Shown here: positions 50,341 to 60,930 of the stretch, one piece after another
How positions within the stretch are numbered: the stretch's first letter is position 1
How the letters are laid out: each line of letters begins with the position of its first letter
Source: Trichopria drosophilae
Taxonomy: Eukaryota > Arthropoda > Insecta > Hymenoptera > Diapriidae
DNA length: 64,000 nucleotides
Assembly: GCA_030407085.1 (NCBI GenBank)
Contig: CM059586.1
Coordinates: forward strand, 34,273,501 to 34,337,500
Direction: 5' to 3'
Notes under the pieces: generated by a model
Seen by the model: only the letters and a program-made list of their open reading frames with translations
What the model was told of the DNA's origin: nothing
Database searches by the model: none
Position numbers and translations under genes: made by a program

Positions 50341-52724
50341 GATTTTTCACATTGTTAAAAAATAATTACACTTAAAACTGATATTTGTCTTCAACTTGCT
50401 GCGTTTTTTAAAATTAAACTCATTTTAATGAATTTAAATTAATTCAATAACAAATGTTTTCTTCAAAATATCCAATGCCATGAAACACTGCAATTGTTTT
50501 CCGATATTTCCGTAATGCCTTTATCTAACAAACTGTCAATTTAAAACTTTCACTTTTCACATCATAAGAGATAAAAATCCTATATCAAAGACGAAAAGAA
50601 GTATTTTCAAGAAAGAAATGCTTACTGGCGTACCGCGTATATAAGAATTTAAGTTTCTTGATACAAAGTTGAAGACACTGGCTAATCACTGCCTTTTTCA
50701 TAACTGTAACCTCAAAGTAAACTGTTATAAATCCATTGGCAAATTTCGTTGCCGGGATCCGGACAAAAACGGAAGTCAAAGACTACATTTAAAAATGACA
50801 AGCCTGTCTTTTGGAGACCACGTTGTAGCTGAAGGTATAACAAACCTCATTAAATATTTTTTTACGTGTAATACACATTAACATATAGCTTTACAGCATT
50901 CTCGGATTTAATTTCATGAAACTTATTATGTTATTTTGTACTATAAACATATATCGAAACGCGGGTCAGCGCTATTTTTTTCCGTTGCTGGATTTCTTTC
51001 GATTCTTTGGATTTTGTCATTGGAATTGTGCTTTTACACATCGATGTCGTTCAATCGATAATGAACAAAAAAGTAGTTATAACAATTTTATTTAAATGCA
51101 AATAGTTTTTTGTGTGATATTAATGCCACTCGCCTGAACTTAAATAACGAGAACGTACGAAGAATCGCGAGAATAGTCGTCACTCCTAGCGGCAAAAGGG
51201 GAGAGGCAATTGCTAAGTTCCTACATTGTATCCTAAATTATAACTATTAAATGTTCATTAGATATTACCCACTTTCATTTTACGTTTTGTTTCAATAAAT
51301 GCATAATTGAATATGTTTAACGAAAATTTAACAATGTTTTATGTAGTAAGTTTCATGAGTACGTTTCATTTCTTACATGTTACTTTTTCAATTTGTTTCT
51401 TCATTCAGTGTTTCTGTGGGCATTATATCCGAAATTTAAAAATGATCCAGTGAATTTCTTGATATTTTTTAACTACAACACAAATGAATAAATACATAAA
51501 ATTTGCGTTGGTACTTATTATTTGTTGTACTATAAATTAAAGCGCACGTTGATTTCAAATAAATTACTGCCAATGCAATTAGAAAAAAGCATTTTAAATT
51601 TTACTATCCTAGATGTTAATATCTGATTTCTCAGTATATTCATTATTACGTTGGAATCTTAAAAATTTACATGAAACATTGAATTCGAAATTAGTACAGT
51701 ACAATCATTACTATTTTAAACATACTATTTCTGTATACTTGCATTTACTTTTATCTACTTTTTGTTACACGCCACAAGGAGACTCACTCAGGATTACTTT
51801 AAATGGCTTTTGCTATCGTATTCATGATTAGTGCATTCTTTATTACGTAATATACATTTCTTTGATGAATAGTTGAAAATGACAGAATTATTTAACAAGT
51901 TTTCAATTGCCGAATAAATTTGTCGTATTTTATCATTTTGTAGTTTATAAGTAAATGCGTGGACAGAACATTTTTAAACTACGAAAAAAAAGTTATACTA
52001 AATACTCGCGAAAATTTATACGTTAAATTCAATCATTTTCATTATAAATTAATAATAATAAATATAATTTATTTCTTTTCAATACAACGAAACACTCGTC
52101 TTATAATCTCACTTAAAAAAAAATAATAATAATAAACATACATATTATGAGGGTCACCCTAATTAGAATTTCAAAATGTAGATGATTTTAGTGAATTTTT
52201 TTAATACGGAAAATCTCACTGTGCTTAATATGCGAATTTCCATAAGTATGTTTTGACGATTATAGATTTATTATTAGATTTTTAATACGTTCTTCTTCTG
52301 GATAAAGTACGAAAATTTAAGAAAAATTCTAATTTTTTCTCATTTAAAAGTAAAATGTGTTATTTTGCAGTAAGAAATTGACTTTGACTTGCTCTAAAAA
52401 TAATGTTAAAATACTTTTTTATGGTTTCTTTAGTTCACTAAGAAAAGAATGCACTTTGGCGCATGTCGATTGATTCCATAGTTCTTTTTTATACGTCACG
52501 CCAATTTTGTAAAAGTGGAGAAAACAAGATCCAAAATTTACGGAAAGCAAAATCGTAACTTCGATTAAAAATCATAATTAGACATTATGGTAACGTAATA
52601 AAATTATATATGGTCGGTTTTTTTAATTTTACGTCGATAGACTTTTTAATCGGCGAATACAAACAATTAAAGAACTAATTTATGTAGGTTATGTTTCCAT
52701 CGTGCGTTAATCTAAGATATATTA
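50341..52724. other. AT-rich spacer, nothing recognised
   Basis: No supported feature. Confidence 0.55.
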
Positions 52725-53096
52725 CACAGTAAAACGAAGTCTTAAAATTGTTACATATTCAATTCAGCACCGTATAAGGCTTAATTTCAGCCTAGAATTG
52801 TGATAATTTTCTTATATTAAGTCAATATTTGCGCTCAAAACCTTGTTAGTTTTGGAAACTTGCTTTTAGTCAATATTCAGGTTCGAAATAAGACTTCTCT
52901 AACTTAGGTGTGACAAGCTCGAAAAATTTTTCTTTAAGCTAAAATCTCGACTAAAATTAAACTTTACTGTCTGAAAGTAAGACTTTAAGCGCAAATATTG
53001 ACTTAATTTAAGAAAATTAGATCAATTTTAGACTTAAATTAAGGCTTTTACAGTGCTTAATTTGAGATGTAATAGTTTTAAGCCTTTTTTTCTGTG
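52725..53096. mobile_element. MITE of the CACAG-A-run class, copy 2
   Basis: 372 bp flanked by TA. Reverse complement of the element at 28293-28667 with scattered substitutions and small indels, so one family with two full-length members in the window. Confidence 0.85.
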
Positions 53097-53639
53097 TACA
53101 TTTCATTTCTGTTACTGTTACATAACTTAACCTCTGAAGCATACATTTTTATTTTCAAAATTCAAAATAGCGAAATTTAAAAAAATTGGCTTTCTTGGTC
53201 GCTGATTACGAATTTGATCTCGAAATTAAAAAAAGAATCTTTTTAATTGTCATCCTAATCGATCAATCCGTTATATATTATAAAAAACTCAAAATGGCTG
53301 ACGCAGATGGCGGACGAAAACATGAAAGGTATTGGCTTATTCAAGAACGTATTGAAAGTTCAGCATAACCTTTAGTTTGATTTATTTGTTATTTAACGGG
53401 CGGAATCGCCTTTTTACTCAATTGTTGCCATATAATTATTCGTAAGATTTTGCGAGAGCTGCAAATCGACTTAAGAAGATGGCGCCATAATTTATATTTG
53501 TGTACGAAATGTGTAAGAGCTGCAGAAACCTACACCAAGTACAGCAATGGTCATGCGTGGATTTCCGCCAGATAAACAATATTTTCGCAACGTAAAGTGC
53601 TAAAGCGAGCTGTTGTTTGAAAAAGAAATCGAAAAATTG

Positions 53640-53680
53640 TTAACCTGACGGGGATTGAACTCACGACCTATTTTATGTTT
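53640..53680 (-). repeat. tRNA T-arm-like fragment
   Basis: The complement contains GTGAGTTCAATCCCCGTCAG GTTAAC, a B-box-like segment with partial T-stem pairing. It may be a SINE or tRNA relic; no A box was found with confidence. Confidence 0.25.
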
Positions 53681-53979
53681 TTCCTTTTTATTGAACTTCT
53701 CGGTGTATTTAGTCATTTATAAGAAACATATTTAATAATTTTAACTAAATGGTGATTTACCTAGAGGGACTAAATCTTTATTCGTTTTTATACTTACGTT
53801 TCGTTAATCTGACTAAAATTAGTACAAGTTTTGTTTAGTTATCTACATGAAGTTATAAAAACTAAAAAATAATTAGACCCCGCGAGGCAACTCATAATAA
53901 TTAGTTTTTGTAAAAGATTGGATTCACTTACTCTGTTTTTTAATTGTGAATTGGACCTTAACTTTTGACCGGTAATGTA

Positions 53980-54133
53980 CACTGAAAAAAATAAGTCTTA
54001 ATTTATGACCATTGATGGGCTACGACATAATAAAAACTAGCCCGATTAGAAAAGGACTAACTTATGCATTATACATGGACTAATTTTAAGCCACTTTAAT
54101 TTGTAACAATTTTAAGACTTATTTTTTTCGGTG
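53980..54133. mobile_element. Short MITE of the CACTG-A-run class
   Basis: 154 bp flanked by TA. Ends CACTGAAAAAAATAAGTCTT and complement of CACCGAAAAAAATAAGTCTT. Its ends continue AAAATTGTTACA like the 375-bp members, so it is probably an internally deleted relative. Confidence 0.85.
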
Positions 54134-54200
54134 TACAAGCATCAATAAAGTTGTAATTAAAATCGTAACGCTACACCGCGGAACATAATAAAGTGATACC

Positions 54201-54342
54201 TAATAGTACATTACCTAACAAGGGTGTAAAGTATACTTTTACGCACGGGACGGGAACCATACATACGAGGCGCCGAGTGATGTGTAAAGTTCCCGACCCG
54301 TGCGTAACAGTTATACTTTACACACGTGTTAGGTATCCTATT
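54201..54342. mobile_element. 142-bp near-palindromic element
   Basis: Arms of about 55 bp (54201-54257 and 54289-54342) are reverse complements: CCTAACAAGGGTGTAAAGTA... ACGCACGGGACGGGAAC against GTTCCCGACCCGTGCGT... TACTTTACACACGTGTTAGG. The loop is about 31 bp. Further GCGTAAAG/CTTTACGC palindromes follow to 54510, including a perfect 25-bp one at 54395-54419 (11-bp arms, ATA loop). Confidence 0.85.
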
Positions 54343-54882
54343 TTTTGTATTTGCGCGCGTAAAGTGAGTGCGTAAAGATTTGATGCCTGTTTGAGTGCGT
54401 AAAGTATAACTTTACGCACGACCGGTCATTTTACGAATTTCGTCGTCGGGAGTGCATAAAAGTTTACTTTACGAGCGAAAGATAGGCATCAAAAGTACTT
54501 TACGCACGAACTTTACGCCCGCAATTACAAAAAAGACTTTTAATTTTAGGCAGCCATATTTGCTCCGCCATCTTGAATTTATGAAAATCGACAGCAGATT
54601 CGTAATCAACTGGTTAAATGTCGGAACGACATGTACATTAACGTGTAAAATATACTTTAAAAACAAATATTCCTTTAAATTATCCAAAATAAACGTTTAC
54701 ATAGACTATATTCGATAATGTAACGAGTTTTAGTTCCCCAGTGATGTTTCCAACGAGAGTGAGAAAGACACGCGATGTTCTTGAGTCTCATCTTTCCTAT
54801 CTTCTTTATCTTGAGATACATATATTCGGTGACGTTCCCAAGCGAAATATTCAATATTGTGGCGTAATAGTCTAAAAAATGA

Positions 54883-55000
54883 TAAAATAATAATAATAAC
54901 GTCTTTATTGGCAATTCCAAAAACGAATACAAGATATAAATAATACAAAAATTCCAAAGGGCGAGTCACAGCAATAGCAGTTTTACAGACTGACCGGGTT
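54883..55000 (-). mobile_element. Retroposon 3' end, copy 3
   Basis: The complement reads AACCCGGTCAGTCTGTAAAA, GACTCGCCCTTTGG, GGAATTGCCAATAAAGACG, then an ATT-repeat tail. Nearly the same 5' breakpoint as copies 1 and 2. Confidence 0.8.
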
Positions 55001-55399
55001 AAAACTTGCAAATTCAAATTTATACACGTTCACTGTAGCAATTTTTGTTGAGCGAGAATCGGCTAAGAATGCCACGAGATAAATGAAACTAACCGCAAGG
55101 AGCACGTTTCGCTTCGTAACTGCAACCAATTCTCTGCCGATTTAAGATATTGCAAAAATATTTGGCGGTTTGAAATTTCATAAAAACGGAACGCATTGCT
55201 CCAAAATTTTGGAGTTTAGCTCCAAAATTTCGGAGTAGCGTCTAGGAATGTTTTTGATACAAGAACTTTTGGCATAATCGTTTTAATGGAGCAATCGAGA
55301 AACGTTTATGCCAATATCTCATTTCAAGAAATAATTTTGCAATTTCTCGTAAATTGGCTAGATTTTCGATGTTTTAATGGAGAAATTTGATAGTGGCTG

Positions 55400-56779
55400 G
55401 GTTAAATGAGTTTGGTGGGATTTTGGGAAAGATATAAGAATTAAGAAACGAAAACTCGGGACGAAGCGGTCGGAGGCTAACCCTTCGGTTCGGCCTTTAG
55501 CCGATAAAGAACCGCGCGTTTGCAGTTTCAGGCGTTCCGTAGTTCCTTGGTTCTGCAGACGGCTTCGTCGGATATACGTATGCATAAGCGACACGCAAAC
55601 GCATCCGCAAAATGCAATCGGCAGTGGTTCGCAGATCCCTGCAGCTGCAACCGAATGCACTCTAACTTTCCAACACTTGCCACTCACCGGTTTTCGATAC
55701 GATCGCAGATGCACATGTGTATAGCATGTGCATGTCTGACACATGTCGCCGTTTAATCGTGTAGGGGTGCGCATACGTTTTCTGCATGGATCCAGTGCGA
55801 AACTTCTTTATCGACTGAAAAGCTAGCAATCCCTCGACATAAAATATTGGCGAAATTAATAGATTGGTGAAAAATTAATCGAAGGTAAAAATAGCGTAGG
55901 TGTGACGAAACGGTCGGTGTATTTTATAACGTATGACCTACGCAACAAGAGTAGCGTGTGCGCGTATATTATTACGCATGTGCGTCCGTCCAATAGAATG
56001 CGCGAATAATATTCGAGGGAACCAATTGGAGGAGGGGTACGGCGGAACGTGGAGTTTCGCAAAGTTACGGACGGTCCGGTTCCGCGAGGTTCCTTGAATT
56101 CGCGAAACGTGGGACTTGCGCACTCGGGTAGCCGAACCGCATCTTTGCGCGTCGTTTTGTGAGCCCCGTAGGTTTTTGCAAAAACTGGGAAGGACGGATC
56201 ACGTTGACGTCTGTCGCCATTTCCACGGCTTGCGACGGACAATTCTGCTGTCGGGCGGTTTATTTATTTCCAGGTAAAAATTCCTGGATTACGGCGAGAT
56301 TTCCCGGGTGTTTGGTTTTCGCGAAAAAAAGTTGGGACGGTCCGCGGTTCCTCCGATCGCGGCGAGTGTCGTCGCGCATTCCCCCGATAGTGCAGCGGAA
56401 AAGTGCATCGATATGCGACCGGTGCCGTCTGACACTGCCGTCACCTTTTTTCACGTTATCGTCAAGTTCCTTCTCGCCGAGTAAGATGGTCGATCCTCGA
56501 TCGAAAACTGCCACGCGCTATTGTTAGATCGGGCGATCCATCCTTTTTTGCTCCTCACTTTCCGCTCTCTCGTGCTCCTTTGTTTTTTGGCCTCCGTTTT
56601 TCTCCTCTCAGGGAAATAATAGCCTCAGACGGCTCGAGCGCGGGAAACGCCGTAACGCGTCGTTTCCAGGGTGAACGACTTCGCGAAACGCTCTTTTGTT
56701 TCCTCGCTTTTTCTTTGTTTTCCTCGTTCGACGAGCGAAGACTTGGCATTTCATCTTTTTCCTTTGACTTTTTCAAGCC
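55400..56779 (+). promoter_or_regulatory. Syp: Syp promoter region and 5' UTR (approximate)
   Basis: A GC- and CpG-rich block ends directly at the Syp start codon, in contrast with AT-rich flanks; this is the expected core promoter and leader. A possible leader intron is visible: donor CCAG|GTAAAA at 56274 and a strong pyrimidine-tract acceptor (TTTTTCTCCTCTCAG) ending at 56611. The same acceptor could join a more distant leader exon, such as the one ending at 43673. A palindromic CCAATTGG lies near 56020, and several CACATG/CATGTG boxes cluster at 55707-55747. No TATA box could be assigned. Open frames on both strands here look like CpG-rich non-coding DNA rather than genes. Boundaries are inferred. 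Confidence 0.55.
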
Positions 56780-57169
56780 ATGGCGGAGGGGAATGGGGAA
56801 ATAAAAACGGAAGAGAAGCAGTCCAAGGAAGAAATGGACTATGTCGAGCGCACCGAGGACTACGCCAAACTCATTCAGTACGGACTGAATGACAAAGTGG
56901 CCGGCAAGCTGGATGAGATTTATAAGACTGGAAAACTGGCCCACGTAGACCTCGACGAGAGAGCCTTGGATGCCTTAAAAGAATTTCCCGTAGACGGTGC
57001 ACTCAATGTACTCACCCAATTCCTCGAGTCTAATTTGGAGCACGTGTCAAACAAATCGGCGTATCTATGTGGCGTCATGAAAACCTACCGGCAAAAGAGT
57101 CGCGCTGGCCAGAGTACCGGCAATGCCAACACAACTACACCCAAGGCACCGGACGAAGATAAGATTAAG
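56780..57169 (+). CDS. Syp: Syncrip/hnRNP Q-R (Syp), coding exon 1: acidic N-terminal domain
   Basis: First coding exon, 130 codons, ending in DEDKIK. The protein closely resembles the N-terminal acidic domain of SYNCRIP/hnRNP R (landmarks YAKLIQYGL, KVAGKLDEIYKTGKL, ALDALKEFPVDGAL, SAYLCGVMKTYRQK), a helical unit of about 100 residues that precedes three RRMs and contributes to RNA recognition in this family. Start choice: ATG in a strong context (GCCATGG), with an in-frame TGA 15 nt upstream at 56765-56767, so the frame cannot extend 5'. The exon ends AAG|GTGGAT; reading on gives VDQFVSFSL and a stop, which is intron. The junction is supported because the next exon resumes with LERTGY, as in vertebrate SYNCRIP (from memory). 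Syp is an RNA-binding protein of nucleus and cytoplasm acting in mRNA transport, translation and splicing. The donor is weaker than the gene's other donors. Confidence 0.96.
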
Positions 57170-58128
57170 GTGGATCAGTTTGTTTCGTTTAGTTTGTGAA
57201 ATCTATTTATTTCCTGTGAAAACCAAACCTTACATTTCCGACTTTTTACAGTTTTGCTAAAATTTCCTATCATTTTCATACTATAATTACAATTCTCTTG
57301 TGAAATTCTTTCGAAAGTAGAAGGAAATTTACTATAAACATGTAAAATTTATGTCAATGGTGGAAATATAAATACCACACAGTAAAAAATCAAAATGAAC
57401 TTTACCCACTTTCAACATAGTCAATTTAAAATGAGGATTATTGTAACTTTGTTACTTTCAAAATGTTACTTTTTATATAATCTTGTATATTTTTCCTCGA
57501 TTTTGTAAAATTATAGTCCTATGTGGGCAAAAAAATTACCCACTAATAATGCAGTTTTGAACTTTAACCTCAATTCGGAAAAATATTTTGATTTTTTACA
57601 ATGAAGTAACTTTAACCTCAATTTGGAAAAATATTTTGATTTTTTACAGTGCAGTAATGATCGTGGTAATTTTACATCATATAAAAAAAAACATGGAAAA
57701 TGTAAAATTACAAGCACTCTATAAATTCCTCTTTCTCGTGTCCCTCTCACTAAAAATCCCCTGACGTCTCATTTACAGTACACGTATAAAAGATTGGTAA
57801 TGTCAGAATTTTACCGCAATATAAATTTATGATACCGAAGCTAGAAGCAGATTCGTAGCAGTGAAGAAAACTATGGTTTTCAGACATTAAAATTACCAAA
57901 AACTGATTATTTGTCTAAAAATGTTTAAATGCAAGTAATTTTTATTAAAAAATTATCCATATCCACAATTTTCTTAAATCTACTGCTGCGAATCTCCCGC
58001 TAACGTCAGCGTCATAAATTTACCACAATATTTGCTGGAATTTTAATTTTCACCATTTTACTGTAAAATTACATTGACATTTTTCACAGTGTAGCATTTA
58101 AAGGTTGTTTTTTTTTTTTATTGTGCAG
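57170..58128 (+). other. Syp: Syp intron 1, largely filled by a MITE
   Basis: Intron between coding exons 1 and 2. About 57375-58091 is a TA-flanked element whose ends match in inverted orientation (CACAGTAAAAAATCAAAATG on the left, reverse complement of the CATTTTTCACAGTG end on the right). It belongs to the CACTG/CACAG-A-run class found elsewhere in this window. Inside it, a unit of about 50 bp reading AACTTTAACCTCAATT... GATTTTTTACA is tandemly duplicated at about 57556-57653. The element ends only about 37 bp before the exon 2 acceptor. Confidence 0.7.
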
Positions 58129-58236
58129 ATGATATTAGAAAGGACGGGTTATCCGTTGGATGTCACTACAGGGCAGAGAAAATACGGTGGTCCACCACCT
58201 AATTGGATAGGCGCTGCCCCAGGCACCGGATGCGAG
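58129..58236 (+). CDS. Syp: Syp coding exon 2: linker between acidic domain and RRM1
   Basis: 36 codons in phase 0 at both ends, flanked by a T-rich acceptor (TTGTGCAG) and a consensus donor (GAG|GTGAGT). It encodes [20 protein letters not shown] followed by a short Pro/Gly-rich stretch. The [20 protein letters not shown] signature is diagnostic of the SYNCRIP/hnRNP R family and sits just ahead of RRM1. Too short for a simple ORF search. Its initial ATG is an internal Met (aligned with Ala in the vertebrate protein, by memory), not a start codon. The segment after PPP ([12 protein letters not shown]) varies between family members. Confidence 0.95.
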
Positions 58237-58530
58237 GTGAGTTACGATTGTGGAAATTAACCCTTCGAGTCTCAAATTTGCAAACAGTTTTCAGCATCGT
58301 TTTATTTATACAATATTTGTTAAAAATGGAAACTATCAGGATAGTTTTGAGGTTGGTCTTTCAATTGACCATACTGACATTTTCGAGAAATTACCGTTAA
58401 CACATTTTTTATACAAAAATATTGAAAAAAATGTGATTTTTTAGCGACAATTTTTATCTATAATACTCGTTTTAGATCACCTTCTAACCTATCAGTGTTC
58501 CAGATATTTTTAATTTAAAATTATATATTC

Positions 58531-58555
58531 TTAGGTTAGGTTAGGTTAGGTTAGG
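58531..58555 (+). repeat. Interstitial telomere-type array (TTAGG)5
   Basis: Five perfect head-to-tail TTAGG units inside Syp intron 2. TTAGG is the canonical arthropod telomere repeat. The array abuts the left end of the fold-back element that follows, so it may mark a break-repair or insertion junction. Confidence 0.9.
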
Positions 58556-59098
58556 TCTTCTTAAATAGTTTTGGTGTTTTTCAGTCACGTAAAGTATAAA
58601 AATTTAAAAATTAGAAGTAAAAAGAAATAAACAATGGTCAATAATTTGGAGGGTTTTGTAATATAAATTATAAATAAATATTTAGCAATGTTTTGATTCT
58701 GATAAAGAGTCCTCTTCAAGGTTATGTTTTGAAAGTTTTTGAAATTGTAGTAAAATCGTATAAATAAGTTATTAAGGGCGCTGTAAATCCGTTGTAACTT
58801 TAATTCGTAAAAATATGAATTTCCAATATGAGGTTAGGAATTTAAAAACGTTTTTTACAGCGCTCATAATAATTTATTTTACTACAATTTCATAAATTTT
58901 AAAAACTTTCAATTCGTACCTTAGAAAAAAGACTCGTATCAGAGTTGCTAAATATTTATTTATTATTTATATTACAAAACCCTCCAAATTACCCTTGTTT
59001 GTTATGTTTTTTACTTCTAATATTTACATTTTTATTAAACTTAATAATTTTTAATTTTTATTCTTTATGCGACTGAAAAACACCAAGACTATTCAAGA
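58556..59098. mobile_element. Fold-back (long inverted repeat) element A in Syp intron 2
   Basis: The left arm (about 58556-58790) is matched in reverse complement by the right arm (about 58850-59098). Landmarks are TAGTTTTGGTGTTTTTCAGT on the left against ACTGAAAAACACCAAGACTA on the right, and AATTTGGAGGGTTTTGTAAT against ATTACAAAACCCTCCAAATT. The spacer is short, so the transcript would form a long hairpin. No coding frame is present. It shares a core (GAAATTGTAGTAAAAT... GCGCTGTAAA) with element B at 59.8-60.5 kb, so the two are related. Confidence 0.75.
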
Positions 59099-59105
59099 AC
59101 ACATT

Positions 59106-59785
59106 GATTGTAATTGTAATTGTAATTCTTTATTTTGAGGCGAGGCAGATTAACCTCTTAAGTCAACCATACAAGGATAGTTACAAAGATATGTTATACA
59201 AATAAAACTACTGATTATGCTAGTGAAAAACATAAGAAAAATACAAAGATAGATTAATTACTAATCGGAGTATGCATAGAAATAAATGTATATATAAACT
59301 AAATAACATGTGTAATTTAAACACTTTAGTTTCTACTTACAATATAGTAACAATAAAGTAACCCTTTCGGATTCTAAGAGAAAAAGATATAGTTTATTTT
59401 TAAATGAAATTAAGGTAGTGACGACAAAAGAATTCCCACAGCAGTTCGTACGATAACTCGGGAGTCGCAGTGAATCATTCCCAATTCGAAGCGCTCTTTG
59501 TGTTACATCTCTACGCCAAATAAATTTATCGTACAAATAATTAGGTTGGCGAGTGCTGAATATTTGAAAAACTAGTGAACAAATTATGTATTTTCTGCGG
59601 TTACTTGCAGTTAACCAACGTAACTCCTTACGATGGTTAGAAATATGTTCAAATTTGCGAACCTTAAAAATTAATCTAACAACTGCATTAAGCAAACGTT
59701 CCACTTTCAAGTTTAATACACAATGAAGGGAGTTGTATACCGCCGCACAGTAATTAATGTATAAATCGGTCAAAAATTAAAACCT
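59106..59785 (-). mobile_element. 5'-truncated non-LTR retrotransposon
   Basis: Minus-strand remnant in Syp intron 2, opposite to the gene. It contains the last part of a reverse-transcriptase ORF (59333-59773), a 3' UTR with AATAAA, and a terminal simple tail of ATTACA/ATTACAATT units, seen on the + strand as GATTGTAATTGTAATTGTAA at 59106-59125. Such microsatellite tails are typical of CR1/L2/Jockey-like elements. Sequence 5' of about 59785 is missing, the usual outcome of incomplete target-primed reverse transcription. The clade cannot be decided from this fragment. Confidence 0.75.
59333..59773 (-). pseudogene. Reverse transcriptase C-terminal fragment (non-LTR element)
   Basis: 146 residues open from the first Met but without the polymerase palm. 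Recognisable features are RLLNAVVRLIFKVRKFEHIS, then HRKELRWLTASNRRKYIICS, LVFQIFSTRQPNYLYDKF, and RRDVTQRALRIGNDSLRLPS. These match the thumb and C-terminal region of insect non-LTR reverse transcriptases, where the pattern is LQ-LQN-A-R-IF, L-WL----RR-Y, L-------P-YL, then R-------LR--------P--RT (from family knowledge). The expected TSFSYRAP..WN segment just after the RT motif is degraded (CCGNSFVVTTLISFKNKL), so this copy is dead. It is a passenger of the Syp intron, not a gene. Confidence 0.75.
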
Positions 59786-59805
59786 TTTCAAAATTATACA
59801 TTCAC

Positions 59806-60505
59806 ATATTTTTATTTATTTTATTTTTCATTTCAAAATGGAGTCTGAACATTGAAAATGGTTAAAATTGCTGCTAATTCGAATCTGCTAGGTTTTCTTT
59901 GTTGTAAAATCGTGCAAATAAGTCATTACGAGTTTTGTGCAACCTATTTTGATTTACAGTAGTATAAATTGTTAATTGGCTAATTTCACACCAATTTTGA
60001 TTGTAATAGAACTGGAAATGCACATTTTTCTACTGAGCGAATGGCAGTCGCCATTTTGAAATTGGATTTTATGGAATATTATTGCTTCCGTAAATTAAAA
60101 CAGATCATGCAAAACTTGCTGTAAAAAATATAAATAAAGGTTACAAATTTATTGTAATTTTCATTAATTTTTAGTAATTTTCATATGTACAACATGGGAG
60201 TTTTACAATATTTGTTAAATTCTATATATCATGTTGTAATTTTACCACTCTCAACGTCAGGTATTTACAAAATGTTGTGAAATTCCTAACCTCACATAGA
60301 AAATTTATATTTTTACGAATGAAAATTACAATAGATGTGTAAAGTTCATTTCCGTTTTTTACAGCGCTTGTAATAAACTATAAAACTTATTTGTACAATT
60401 TTATTATAAAGAAAACCTAGCAGATCCGAAATAATAGCAATTTCAAAAACTTTCAACATCCAGACGCTATTTTGAAATGAAGAAAAAAATAAATCATAAG
60501 GGAAT
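59806..60505. mobile_element. Fold-back element B in Syp intron 2
   Basis: The left arm begins TTTCATTTCAAAATGGAGTC and carries ATCTGCTAGGTTTTCTTTG; the right arm (about 60355-60505) is its reverse complement, with CAAAGAAAACCTAGCAGATC read as AAAGAAAACCTAGCAGATCC and ending ATTTTGAAATGAAG. The loop of about 400 bp is AT-rich and non-coding. The arms share sequence with element A, so intron 2 holds two members of one palindromic family in close proximity. Confidence 0.75.
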
Positions 60506-60508
60506 GTA

Positions 60509-60656
60509 CAGTGGCCCTCCCCTTATTTTAATGCAAACGCAAACAGCAGCCCTCACTCTTTTGAACACTTTCAAATGACGAATGGTGGGGGAACTCATGA
60601 GGAGCAGAACTTAACATAAGAGACGAAAAAAAGTTAAAATAAGGGTAGGGCCACTG
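60509..60656. mobile_element. pogo-like MITE (TA-CAGTGG... )
   Basis: A 148-bp element with near-perfect terminal inverted repeats (CAGTGGCCCTCCCCTTATTT at the left; right end is the complement of CAGTGGCCCTACCCTTATTT), flanked on each side by TA. The CAGT start and TA duplication fit the pogo/Tigger group of Tc1/mariner transposons. No coding capacity. It lies in Syp intron 2, directly after fold-back element B. Confidence 0.85.
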
Positions 60657-60817
60657 TATAATTTTAAAGTAAAAAAATCGGAAACAAGTTTTTGATAGGT
60701 ATCATAGTTAAAAATGCATTTAAAAAAAAATTGTGGCTAAAAAATGTCATTTTTTTTCAATTTTTTGTAAAAAAATGTGGTAAATGTAATTTCCCAAAAA
60801 TTTCAATAGCGCCAATT

Positions 60818-60930
60818 GAAAGAACGACCTGAAAACTAGTCAGATGTAGATGTTTCCATTTTTTAAAATTTTAACAAATAAATAAAACAATGCTGAAATC
60901 CGTGTGCAAATTGTACACATTTGGGACTTA
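60818..60930 (+). repeat. Truncated copy of the 7.1-7.6 kb fold-back arm
   Basis: GAAAGAACGACCTGAAAACT... CAATGCTGAAATCCGTGTGC AAATTGTACACATTTGG matches the right arm at 7497-7620 (GAAAGAGCGACCTCAAAAAT... AAAGCTGAAATCTATGTGCA AATTGTGCATGTTTGG). Only one arm is present here. It ends about 50 bp before the acceptor of Syp exon 3, so repeat-derived sequence may supply part of the branch-point region. Confidence 0.7.

Noticed and set aside
55358..56242. 138- and 128-codon minus-strand frames upstream of Syp
   Set aside because: Lie in the CpG-rich promoter, Cys/Arg/Ser-rich, no recognisable domain or splice structure.
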